Under the pieces are notes generated by a model that saw only the letters and a program-made list of their open reading frames with translations, did not search any database and was not told the DNA's origin. From contig NZ_MTAV01000034.1 of NCBI RefSeq assembly GCF_002154695.1, positions 1 through 64,000 on the forward strand: a stretch of DNA of 64,000 nucleotides, read 5' to 3'. Numbering within the stretch: the first letter of the stretch is position 1; every line of letters starts with the position of its first letter. Shown in pieces: positions 26,987 through 35,111 of this stretch. The DNA is from Nostoc sp. T09 (GTDB taxonomy: Bacteria > Cyanobacteriota > Cyanobacteriia > Cyanobacteriales > Nostocaceae). Position numbers and translations under genes: made by a program.

Positions 26987-27213
26987 ATCATTGGTAACGA
27001 AAATCACGACATTCATAACGACAGCTTTGATGTTCGTAACGACAAGCGCGACGTTCATAACGACAGCTTCAACTTTCTTTACAAAATTACGACGTTGGTA
27101 ACGACAAGCACGACATTCATAACGACAGCTTCAACTTTCTTTACAAAATTACGACGTTGGTAACGACAAGCGCGACGTTCATAACGACAGCTTCAATTTT
27201 CTTTACAAAGTAG
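26987..27213. repeat. Tandem array built from about 21-bp units with a 62-bp higher-order period
   Basis: Clear units start at 27008 (GACATTCATAACGACAGCTTT, GATGTTCGTAACGACAAGCGC, and so on). From about 27050 a three-part block recurs with a 62-base period: a GTTGGTAACGACAAGC unit, a TTCATAACGACAGCTTC unit and an A/T-rich AACTTTCTTTACAAAATTAC spacer. About eleven sub-units are present, the first degenerate. All carry TAACGACA. It shows no coding sign. It shares its 21-base period, but not its sequence, with the array at 13592-13801. Confidence 0.85.
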
Positions 27214-27348
27214 GAGTTTTTCCTCTAGACAGCTTCTGCATTCAAAGTATCAGCGAATGATGTGATGACGACAGATGTTTGGAGAATCAAGCAGACGCTA
27301 ATCTGTGGATGTAATGCGATCGCGCTTTACAAAAAGGCATATCTCCGC

Positions 27349-27768
27349 TCATGATTTTTTAGGGCTAATTTCAAACGCCAATTCAGAACGGTAGAAACAC
27401 ACATCAAACGCTAAGAAGAAATTCATGTGACCTAAAATTAAAGGGGCATTTCTGTCTTTTGTCCAAGCAAAAGCTAACTCTACTGGAGGAAATTGCTCAA
27501 CATTTGCTCTCAAGACCAACGCCCGCGACTCAAATCTAGCTAAATTAACCCCTAAGGGAACGGACAGCCTTTGACGTTCCCAAACTGCTCCCAGCCTTAA
27601 CCCAATTTCATAAGGTAATACGTTGACAGTAGAACTAGTATCTAGCAAGCCTGACACAGTTAAAGAACGATTCTGATAAGTTCAGATTAGCGGTAAATAA
27701 GGTAGCGTACTCAATGCACCAAATTGTGGTTCTACCTCAGTGAAAGCAAATCTGACTTTATCAGCCAT
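27349..27768 (-). pseudogene. Retropepsin-like aspartyl protease gene with in-frame stop
   Basis: Reading from the ATG at 27768 gives MADKVRFAFTEVEPQFGALS then TLPYLPLI, an in-frame TGA at 27684-27682, and then TYQNRSLTVSGLLDTSSTVN in the same frame to 27349. The second part contains the retropepsin-like active-site signature LLDTSSTVNVLP (normally DTGA/DTGS; here DTSS) and a later hydrophobic-Gly motif (LILGH). The full product would be about 139 residues. A single substitution explains the stop, so this is a recent nonsense mutation, a readthrough case or a base error. The ATG overlaps the TGA of the upstream small gene, so they form a two-gene unit. The DTSS motif is degenerate even before the stop. 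Confidence 0.75.
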
Positions 27769-27979
27769 GTGTTCTTGCTTTTTCCTCTGCCAGCGCCTTT
27801 GCTAAAACAGCAGCAGCTTCAAAAGAATTATGTAAGCCTTGACTACCGACTTTGCCTTGAGCATCCAATGGGACTAAACTTGATTCCTGCAACAATTCGC
27901 CTAGCAAAAAATGTGTGAGCAAGAGTTTATCAGAGTAGGGTAATTCTTTCAGGAGGGCTATCAGTTCTGAGAGAGGCAT
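27761..27979 (-). CDS. Small conserved hypothetical upstream of protease-like gene
   Basis: A 72-residue, mostly helical protein (MPLSELIALLKELPYSDKLL; a Glu/Ala-rich C-terminus). Its stop overlaps the start of the protease-like gene by ATGGCTGA, indicating translational coupling. The pairing of a short helical protein with a small aspartyl-protease-like protein suggests one functional unit, perhaps toxin-antitoxin-like, but that is inference. No family is recognised. Confidence 0.6.
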   Translation of the reverse strand: MPLSELIALLKELPYSDKLLLTHFLLGELLQESSLVPLDAQGKVGSQGLHNSFEAAAVLAKALAEEKARTHG

Positions 27980-28090
27980 CAGATAAAGCTTTAATGAATT
28001 TGGGTTACATCAATTTTAGAGCATAGTTTTTGAACAGAAATGCTTGGGCTTACTCACCCATCCCTGTCAAGCTGAATAAAATAGCGAATT

Positions 28091-31000
28091 TTGGTCTTCA
28101 TGTCATCTTCTATAATTGATAAAACCTGGACAACTAATCTTAGGCATGAGACTGTGACAGAAGCAGGAAGTTACAAAGATACTGTAAATCTACCCAAAAC
28201 CAACTTTGATATGCGGGCGAACGCGCTCAAGCGTGAGCCGGAAATCCAAAAATTTTGGGAAGAAAATAAAATTTACGATCGCCTTTCGCAAAATAATCCC
28301 GGCGAATTATTTATACTGCACGATGGGCCTCCCTACGCTAATGGCTCACTTCATACTGGTCATGCCTTAAATAAAATTCTCAAAGATATTATTAACCGCT
28401 ACCAACTGCTACAGGGGCGTAAGGTTCGTTATGTGCCGGGTTGGGACTGCCACGGCTTGCCGATTGAACTGAAAGTTTTGCAGAATATGAAGTCAGCAGA
28501 ACGGCAAAATCTGACGCCTTTACAACTGCGGCAGAAAGCGAAGGAATTTGCCCTAGCAGCAGTAGATGCTCAACGCCAAAGTTTTAAACGTTATGGTGTT
28601 TGGGGTGATTGGGACGATCCTTATCTGACTTTGAAGCCAGAATATGAAGCGGCTCAAATTGGTGTTTTCGGTCAGATGGTGCTAAAAGGCTACATCTATC
28701 GCGGTTTGAAGCCGGTTCACTGGAGTCCCAGTTCTAAGACTGCGTTAGCTGAAGCTGAATTAGAATACCCAGAAGGGCACACTTCCCGCAGTATTTACGC
28801 TGCTTTTCCTGTAACGGGTTTGTCTGAGGCGCTAAAACAAACTCTGGGAGAATACTTACCGAATTTGGATGTCGCTATCTGGACAACCACACCTTGGACA
28901 ATTCCAGGTAACTTGGCTGTAGCGGTGAACGCAGACCTCAACTATGCTGTGGTGGAAGTGGAACCCCACCCCCCAACCCCCTCCCCGCAAGCAGGGAGAG
29001 GGAGTGAGGAATTACTTTCCCCCTCTCCGTTAACGGAGAGGGGGACTGAGGGGGTGAGGTTCCGCTACCTGATTGTGGCGGCTGATTTGGTGGAACGTTT
29101 ATCTTCTACTTTAGGAGTTGAGCTAACTGTAAAAGCCACATTCAAAGGGAAAGATTTAGAACATATCACCTACCGTCATCCTTTATTTGATCGTGAAAGT
29201 CCGGTGGTTGTGGGTGGCGATTATATTACCACTGAGTCCGGTACAGGATTGGTACATACTGCGCCTGGTCATGGTCAAGAAGACTACATTGTTGGTCAGC
29301 GCTATGGTTTGCCTATCCTTGCACCAGTGGATGATAACGGTAACTTCACCCAAGAGGCGGGACAGTTCGCTGGGTTGAATGTGCTGGGTGATGGTAATCA
29401 GGCGGTAATTGATGCGTTGGCTGCGGCTGGTTCTTTGTTGAAGGAAGAACCCTATCAGCACAAATATCCTTACGACTGGCGGACGAAAAAGCCAACGATT
29501 TTCCGTGCGACTGAACAATGGTTTGCTTCTGTAGAAGGATTTAGAGAAGAAGCACTAAAAGCGATCGCCTCGGTAAAATGGATTCCAGCCCAAGGTGAAA
29601 ATCGCATCACGCCAATGGTGGCGGAACGTTCTGATTGGTGTATCTCGCGTCAGCGGGCTTGGGGTGTACCAATTCCTGTTTTCTACGATGAAGAAACTGG
29701 GGAACCACTGCTGACTGAAGAAACCATCAACCACGTCCAAGCAATTATCGCCGAAAAAGGTTCTGATGCTTGGTGGGAATTGCCGGTAGAGGAATTGTTA
29801 CCAGAACAATACCGCAATAATGGTCGGTCGTACCGCCGAGGTACAGACACAATGGATGTCTGGTTTGATTCTGGTTCATCTTGGGCAGCTGTTACCAAGC
29901 AGCGTCCAGAATTGCGCTACCCCGCAGATATGTATTTGGAAGGTTCCGACCAACATCGCGGCTGGTTCCAGTCAAGTTTGCTCACCAGTGTAGCGGTGAA
30001 TGGCATTGCACCTTACAAAACTGTGTTGACTCACGGCTTTGTTTTGGATGAACAAGGGCGAAAGATGAGTAAGTCACTAGGGAATGTGGTCGATCCTCAG
30101 GTGATGATTGTCGGTGGTAAAGACCAGAAAAAAGAACCCCCCTATGGTGCTGACGTGTTGCGGTTGTGGGTGTCGTCGGTAGATTACACCTCAGATGTGC
30201 GTATAGGTAACAACATCATCAAGCAGCTAAATGATGTCAGAGGTAAGATTCGCAATACAGCGCGGTTCTTATTGGGTAGCTTGCATGACTTCGACCCCCA
30301 AAAGGATGCAGTAGCTTTTGAGGAATTGCCAGAACTCGACAAATATATGCTGCACCGCATCACCGAGGTGTTTGGTGAAGTAACAGAAGCCTTTGAAAGT
30401 TTCCAATTCTTCCGCTTTTTCCAAACAGTGCAGAATTTCTGCGTTGTGGATTTATCCAACTTCTATTTAGATGCTGCCAAAGATAGACTGTACATCAGTA
30501 CGCCTGATGGTTTCCGCCGTCGCAGTTGTCAAACAGTGCTGAAGATAGCTTTAGAGAATTTAGCACGAGCGATTGCTCCTGTTTTATGTCACACGGCCGA
30601 AGATATTTGGCAACATCTCCCTTACAAAACACCTTACAAATCGGTGTTTGAAGCCGGTTGGGTGCAGATAGACCAGAAGTGGCACAATCCCGGAATCGCA
30701 GAATTTTGGCAACAAATCCGGCAACTGCGTACTGAAGTGAACAAGGTGCTAGAGCAAGCTAGGATAGAAAAATTGATTGGTTCTTCTCTAGAGTCGAAAG
30801 TACTGCTGTATATCAATAACGAGCAGTTACGTTCCTCTGTAAAAGCACTTAATCCAGATAAGGGTAACGGTATTGATGAACTCCGCTATCTGTTTATCAC
30901 CTCCCAAGTAGAAGTATTGGATACTCCCGAAGCACTGCAAGGGTTGAAATACAACCTACAGTCAGATAGCTGGGGAATTGGTGTAGTAAATGCAGATGGT

Positions 31001-31105
31001 GAAAAGTGCGATCGCTGTTGGAACTACTCCATCCACGTGGGAGAATCAAAAGCACATCCCCTACTTTGCGAACGTTGTGTTGCAGCCTTAGCAGGGACGT
31101 TTTAA
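28091..31105 (+). CDS. ileS: Isoleucyl-tRNA synthetase
   Basis: Charges tRNA-Ile. It shows class I signatures PYANGSLHTGHALNK (HIGH-like) and KMSKS in GRKMSKSLGN, CP1 editing-domain motif TTTPWTIPGN, WCISRQRAWGVPIP, and the C-terminal zinc site CDRCWNY...CERC. The upstream ATG gives 1004 residues. A GTG at 28154 (VTEAGSYKDTVNLPKTNFDM), giving 983, may be the real start because conserved sequence begins there. A 102-bp repeat is inserted in frame around residue 290, adding about 34 Pro/Ser/Gly-rich residues to the editing domain. The rest is intact, so the enzyme is probably functional. Confidence 0.96.
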   Translation: MVFMSSSIIDKTWTTNLRHETVTEAGSYKDTVNLPKTNFDMRANALKREPEIQKFWEENKIYDRLSQNNPGELFILHDGPPYANGSLHTGHALNKILKDIINRYQLLQGRKVRYVPGWDCHGLPIELKVLQNMKSAERQNLTPLQLRQKAKEFALAAVDAQRQSFKRYGVWGDWDDPYLTLKPEYEAAQIGVFGQMVLKGYIYRGLKPVHWSPSSKTALAEAELEYPEGHTSRSIYAAFPVTGLSEALKQTLGEYLPNLDVAIWTTTPWTIPGNLAVAVNADLNYAVVEVEPHPPTPSPQAGRGSEELLSPSPLTERGTEGVRFRYLIVAADLVERLSSTLGVELTVKATFKGKDLEHITYRHPLFDRESPVVVGGDYITTESGTGLVHTAPGHGQEDYIVGQRYGLPILAPVDDNGNFTQEAGQFAGLNVLGDGNQAVIDALAAAGSLLKEEPYQHKYPYDWRTKKPTIFRATEQWFASVEGFREEALKAIASVKWIPAQGENRITPMVAERSDWCISRQRAWGVPIPVFYDEETGEPLLTEETINHVQAIIAEKGSDAWWELPVEELLPEQYRNNGRSYRRGTDTMDVWFDSGSSWAAVTKQRPELRYPADMYLEGSDQHRGWFQSSLLTSVAVNGIAPYKTVLTHGFVLDEQGRKMSKSLGNVVDPQVMIVGGKDQKKEPPYGADVLRLWVSSVDYTSDVRIGNNIIKQLNDVRGKIRNTARFLLGSLHDFDPQKDAVAFEELPELDKYMLHRITEVFGEVTEAFESFQFFRFFQTVQNFCVVDLSNFYLDAAKDRLYISTPDGFRRRSCQTVLKIALENLARAIAPVLCHTAEDIWQHLPYKTPYKSVFEAGWVQIDQKWHNPGIAEFWQQIRQLRTEVNKVLEQARIEKLIGSSLESKVLLYINNEQLRSSVKALNPDKGNGIDELRYLFITSQVEVLDTPEALQGLKYNLQSDSWGIGVVNADGEKCDRCWNYSIHVGESKAHPLLCERCVAALAGTF
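28961..29062. repeat. 102-bp palindromic repeat inserted in frame within ileS
   Basis: The ends are GAACCCCACCCC (28961-28972) and GGGGTGAGGTTC (29051-29062), inverted with one mismatch. Inside is a perfect 22-bp palindrome at 29021-29042 centred on GTTAAC, plus a CTCCC...GGGAG stem. Its length is 34 codons exactly, with no stop in the frame used. It encodes a PPTPSP-rich segment foreign to IleRS. This style of repeat is usually intergenic in filamentous cyanobacteria. Confidence 0.85.
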
Positions 31106-31116
31106 AAATTAGCCGT

Positions 31117-31155
31117 GAGTGAGGAGTGAAGAATATAACTCTTAACTCCTCACTC
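31117..31155. terminator. Hairpin between convergent ileS and parA genes
   Basis: GAGTGAGGAGT (31117-31127) and ACTCCTCACTC (31145-31155) form an 11-bp perfect stem with a 17-base loop. There is no T tract on either side, so termination is a guess. The sequence also resembles a common short intergenic repeat. Confidence 0.4.
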
Positions 31156-31177
31156 CTGACTCAGCACTCAGCACTGA

Positions 31178-32062
31178 CTATAGCTTTTGCAACAACTCTT
31201 GAGTTAACTGAAGAAATGCTTTAGAACCAGGTGATTGGGGACTCATTAAAACAGCCGGCATAAAGCTATCAACAGCCTTAGCCACATTGACATCAATTGG
31301 GATTTGGTTCTTACAAATTTTTTCTACACCAAAATCTTCAACAACCCGATGCATGACTTGTTTATAGTATCTGCCAGTGAGGAGATTTGCACTCGACATA
31401 CTGAAGACAATACCCAGCATTTTTATATTGATTTTTGCTTCATGTTCGTGGCTGTCTTTTAATTGCCCAATGCGTCTTTCCAACAATTGAATACCTACTA
31501 CAGATAAAGGTTCTGGTTTAGCAGGTAAAATATAGAAATCGCTGCAAGCTAAAGCACTACGAGTTAAGAGATTATAGCCAGGGGCACAATCCAAAATGAT
31601 AAAATCATACTCTTCACGAACTGGCTTTAAGATGTTATTAATCAACACCCTTTCAAAGCGATTCCAAATATTTTCAAAGTCCTGTTCACCCAAAGCAACA
31701 GATTGTTGATGCAGCATTTCTGAAACAACAAACTCATCGTATAAATCGATATCTCCTGGCAATAAATCCAACCCTGGCAAATTACAAACCTGGGTGTGAA
31801 CGATATCCTGAATCGTCAACTTCGCATTCGGTTCCGGAGTGATAACTTGATCTATCAGATATCGAAACGTCTTTCTGTTTTTACGACGCTTGGCAAATTC
31901 CAAAGGCGACATCAGGCTAAGTGTCGCACTAATTTGACTATCTAAATCTAAAACCAGTACCCGCTTGCCATGATATTTAGCTAAACAAGTAGCTAAATTG
32001 ACTGTAATGGTGGTTTTGCCGACACCACCTTTCATATTTGCAGTTGCAATTACATATCCCAT
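31178..32062 (-). CDS. ParA/MinD-family ATPase
   Basis: A 294-residue P-loop ATPase with deviant Walker A KGGVGKTT near residue 11, switch I DLDSQISAT, and Walker B FIILDCAPGYN. Such proteins form dynamic gradients that partition DNA or large complexes. There is no N-terminal helix-turn-helix extension and no ParB gene beside it on its strand, so cargo is uncertain. AAAGGA about eight bases before the ATG supports the start. It is divergent from the nuclease-ParA fusion, 577 bases away. Similar orphan ParAs are widespread in cyanobacterial chromosomes. Confidence 0.9.
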   Translation of the reverse strand: MGYVIATANMKGGVGKTTITVNLATCLAKYHGKRVLVLDLDSQISATLSLMSPLEFAKRRKNRKTFRYLIDQVITPEPNAKLTIQDIVHTQVCNLPGLDLLPGDIDLYDEFVVSEMLHQQSVALGEQDFENIWNRFERVLINNILKPVREEYDFIILDCAPGYNLLTRSALACSDFYILPAKPEPLSVVGIQLLERRIGQLKDSHEHEAKINIKMLGIVFSMSSANLLTGRYYKQVMHRVVEDFGVEKICKNQIPIDVNVAKAVDSFMPAVLMSPQSPGSKAFLQLTQELLQKL

Positions 32063-32639
32063 TGGTTAAGTCCTTTGATGCTGCATCCCCATGTAGGTAG
32101 CGTACATCTCTCCTGATATATGGAAATTTTCGTTAAATTTAATATTTCTGGAATACACAAAGTGATTCCAGTGACATGACTGTGATTGAGGCAGTCAGAA
32201 TTATATAGCAAGCCGACTTAAGTTGCAGAATCTTCGCAAATATTAAGTAAATACTTATAAGTTCACATTCGTCAGCCAAGAGACGAGTTAAAACTTTCTT
32301 CAGGACAAAAAACTTTTTTTACAGATGAGACTTAAGTAAGAATAGCCTAATTTCGTAATTACGAGCGTAAAGCCTTCCGCATAGCTACCCTGCGGGTTCT
32401 CCGAAGGAGTACGTTTAGCCCTGACAATGTTCCAGTAGGCTAGGGCAACAATCACAAAGCTTTGTTTCTGCTTGCAATTGCTGTAAGCCCTAACAATCTA
32501 AGGCTAACTGTTGATAAATATAACTTATAAAATCCCAATAATAGTCTGTCATTATTTTTTACATTTAATCAACGATTTTTTTACTTAAAACTACTGAGTT
32601 GATGCCATAATCAAGCAGGTATGAGCATCTTTACCATGA
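32063..32639. other. Divergent intergenic region between two ParA-type genes
   Basis: About 580 bases. It contains a short palindromic repeat near 32371-32420 (TACCCTGCGGGTTCTCCGAA style) and otherwise AT-rich DNA with poly-T runs. Promoters for both genes and any partition-site repeats would lie here, but I could not find a convincing parS-like inverted repeat. Confidence 0.5.
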
Positions 32640-34145
32640 TTGCAATTTTCTAGATGGAGTAAGAGATTGCCTTTTAATCCTGAACTGTGCCGCAATGAAA
32701 GCGAAGTTGAAAGTAAACTCATCGTTCAATATTTGTTACCACAGCTAGGGTATACTCCTGACACCTGGCATCAAGAAGTTATCCTTGGTAGCATCCGCTT
32801 GGATTTCTTAGCATTTGCAGCGCAAGTGGTTCCCTTTGTTTTAGATGCGAACTCGCCGCTGAGTGTTGTGATGGAGGCAAAGCATCCAAAGCACAATTTA
32901 AATAATCACGTTCTCCGACTTAGGCATTATTTAACCAGCTTAAATGTGCGCTATGGATTGCTAACTAATGGTAAGGAGATCAGAATTTATGAGAAATCGC
33001 AATATGATATTGAGCTAGTTTTTCAGTGTGCTGGCAAAGACATTGAGACAAATCTAGAGACAATTATCAACTTAATTGGTAGAGAAAGTCTGAAAGAAAG
33101 ACATTTGATAAATAATTCAGCAAATCAAATATCTGACAATAGTTTTCCGAGCGCTCAATCTAATGTCGGTTACAGCCAAGTTAATTTAAAACCAGAACTA
33201 CCGATAATTAAACCACAAGTTATTCAAGTAGATTCTCAAGTCATTTCTGAAATTAAGAGGCAAGATACAATGAAAACAATTGCAATTTATCATCATAAGG
33301 GCGGTGTTGGTAAAACTACAGTTGCCATTAACTTAGCAGCAGCATTTAGTAAGAAAGGGAAAAGAGTACTTTTAATTGATATAGATGCTCAGGCAAATAC
33401 AACCTTTGCCACAGGCTTAATAAAGTTTCAATTTGAAGAAGATGATGATTTAAAAGATTGTAATGTTTCTCATTTGTTAGAAAAGACAGACTTTAACTTC
33501 ATTCCAGATATTGTTCGTAAATCTAAATTTTTTAATGATCCAGAAGTTGATATTATACCTTCACACATTACTTTAATTGCAAAACAAAATAATCTAGTCC
33601 AATATGGAGCTAGTCGAAATAGGCTAGCTAAAAAATTAGAGAAAGTAAAGAATGAATATGATATTGTAATCATTGATACTCCTCCATCATTAGACTTATA
33701 TGCACAAGCTGCCTTAACTGCTGCTGATTACTTAATAATTCCTTCAGACTTAAAGCCATTTTCAAATCAAGGTTTGCCCAGTGTTCAAAGCTTTATTAAA
33801 CAAGAAATTAATGAAAATAAAGAAGGTTTAGGAAAACCACCTCTTATTATTATGGGTGTTCTTCCATCTAAAATTTCTACTAATGCTCAGTATCTGAAAT
33901 ATACTTTTGCAAAACATAAAAGTGTAATTACTGATCGTTACAATATGCCAATTATGGATAGTATTATTTCAGAAAGAACAGCTTTATCAGCTTGTGTTAA
34001 CAGAACTATATCTGTAGGCAATATGGAGATTCCTGATCCTAAATCTATTCTTGACTTTGCTATTAATGAACCTTCGGCTAATCAAGCTGCTGCTGAGTTT
34101 GAGTTTCTGGCTATAGAAGTTTTAAGAAAAATGGAGATGAAATAA
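32640..34145 (+). CDS. HsdR_N-type nuclease domain fused to ParA ATPase
   Basis: A 501-residue fusion starting at TTG 32640; no ATG lies between the preceding in-frame stop and the conserved region. Residues about 15-150 resemble the type I restriction HsdR N-terminal domain, a PD-(D/E)XK fold: E24, D55 in RLDFLAF, E79-x-K81 in VVMEAKHP, then YGLLTNGKEIRIYE. After a linker rich in Asn/Ser/Gln, residues 211-500 are a full ParA ATPase (KGGVGKTT at 220-227; DIDAQANTT; IVIIDTPPSLD). An internal ATG at 33270 with AAGAGG upstream could also yield ParA alone. It overlaps the next gene by one base (TAATG). The locus is AT-rich and lacks GCGATCGC, suggesting acquisition. Role inferred: DNA partition or defence. 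Confidence 0.85.
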   Translation: MQFSRWSKRLPFNPELCRNESEVESKLIVQYLLPQLGYTPDTWHQEVILGSIRLDFLAFAAQVVPFVLDANSPLSVVMEAKHPKHNLNNHVLRLRHYLTSLNVRYGLLTNGKEIRIYEKSQYDIELVFQCAGKDIETNLETIINLIGRESLKERHLINNSANQISDNSFPSAQSNVGYSQVNLKPELPIIKPQVIQVDSQVISEIKRQDTMKTIAIYHHKGGVGKTTVAINLAAAFSKKGKRVLLIDIDAQANTTFATGLIKFQFEEDDDLKDCNVSHLLEKTDFNFIPDIVRKSKFFNDPEVDIIPSHITLIAKQNNLVQYGASRNRLAKKLEKVKNEYDIVIIDTPPSLDLYAQAALTAADYLIIPSDLKPFSNQGLPSVQSFIKQEINENKEGLGKPPLIIMGVLPSKISTNAQYLKYTFAKHKSVITDRYNMPIMDSIISERTALSACVNRTISVGNMEIPDPKSILDFAINEPSANQAAAEFEFLAIEVLRKMEMK

Positions 34146-34870
34146 TGACTGAGTTTTTTATGTTAGATGTTTCAAGCATTACGTCTAGTGTTTCTCGTTC
34201 AAATTTCCAAGAAGCTGACTTAGAAAATCTTGCAGACATGATATTAGAGTCTGGAGGAATTCTCAAACCTCTAGTTTTAAAAAAAATAGGATTTGAAAAA
34301 TATGAAGTAATTGATGGACATTTTGAATACTATGCATCTGTAAGAGCTAAAGAAAAAAACCCTAATGAAGGTGAAATGGTCAATGCCTTAATTATCTCGC
34401 CTGAAAAGGAAGAAAAAGTATTAAAGCAAGCCTCAGCTCTTAGAGGGATCGAATCTAATGATAAAACAGTAAAAAGTTTAACTGAACCAACTCAGTCAAC
34501 TCAGCCAGAATCATTGCGTCTAGCAAATCTGGAATTACGCCTTGAAAAACAACTCAATGAATTAAAATCAGGAATGGCACAAGAAAGGCAAAGAATAGAT
34601 GATAAGTTTAAGAAAATTGAAAATCTAATTCCCCAACAAACTGATCCGCTAAACTTACTTAACACTTTAGACAAAGATCAGTTATATGTGAAGTTACAAC
34701 GCTCTCGAATTACTGGAGCAGAAACCCTGGCTAAAGCTATAGTCGATGCTCGTCTTAGTAAAAAGAATAAGCAAGGTTTTGATGATTATCGTGATGTTGT
34801 TCAATCAGTTAAAGGATTGGGTGAAAAGAAAATTTTGATCATTATTGATGAATGGTCAAGAAATAAATAA
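34145..34870 (+). CDS. ParB/sulfiredoxin-like protein with coiled coil
   Basis: A 241-residue protein translationally coupled to the nuclease-ParA gene. Residues 1-95 resemble the ParB N-terminal (ParB/Srx) domain: an ADMILESGGILKPLVLKK helix-strand and D57-G58-H59-FEYYASVRA in place of the usual G-x-R-R motif. Residues about 120-160 are a charged coiled coil (RLANLELRLEKQLNELKSG). The C-terminus (residues 185-241) includes a helix-hairpin-helix-like VKGLGEKKILI. The DGH form differs from CTP-binding ParB boxes and is more like phage ParB-like nuclease variants. It probably acts with the fusion ATPase. Exact activity is unknown. Confidence 0.7.
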   Translation: MTEFFMLDVSSITSSVSRSNFQEADLENLADMILESGGILKPLVLKKIGFEKYEVIDGHFEYYASVRAKEKNPNEGEMVNALIISPEKEEKVLKQASALRGIESNDKTVKSLTEPTQSTQPESLRLANLELRLEKQLNELKSGMAQERQRIDDKFKKIENLIPQQTDPLNLLNTLDKDQLYVKLQRSRITGAETLAKAIVDARLSKKNKQGFDDYRDVVQSVKGLGEKKILIIIDEWSRNK

Positions 34871-34969
34871 TTAATCAAATAGTTGATACACACAATAATT
34901 CTTGAAGCACACACATACTACTATCTTAGGTACATATAGGATTCATACTTGATTTTTGAAATATACGTA

Positions 34970-35030
34970 GGGTGGTCACTGCCCACCAGATGAAGGTTTT
35001 GGTGGGCGATGCCCACCCTACATATACGTA
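34970..35030. repeat. Small hairpin repeat, GTAGGGTGG...CCCACCCTAC type
   Basis: TATACGTAGGGTGGTCACTG at the left is mirrored by GGCGATGCCCACCCTACATA at the right, with inner TGCCCACC/GGTGGGC arms. It belongs to the same general class as the element at 8398-8480. It is non-coding and lies between convergent genes, where it could also slow transcription from the parB-like gene. Confidence 0.7.
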
Positions 35031-35111
35031 TATTTTTTCAATAATCAAATCGGATTTCTCTATCAGAATAAACTTTAGAGAGCAGATTTACGGCTCTACT
35101 TGTGAAACACT

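Larger units (their letters stand above)
26665..27348. other. Intergenic repeat cluster
   Basis: About 680 bases holding a 129-bp inverted-end repeat (26740-26868) and a 21-bp-based tandem array (about 26987-27213), listed separately. No gene was recognised. Confidence 0.75.

Noticed and set aside
26987-27213. CRISPR array
   Set aside because: The intervals between conserved cores are themselves repeated, not unique, and the period is too short.
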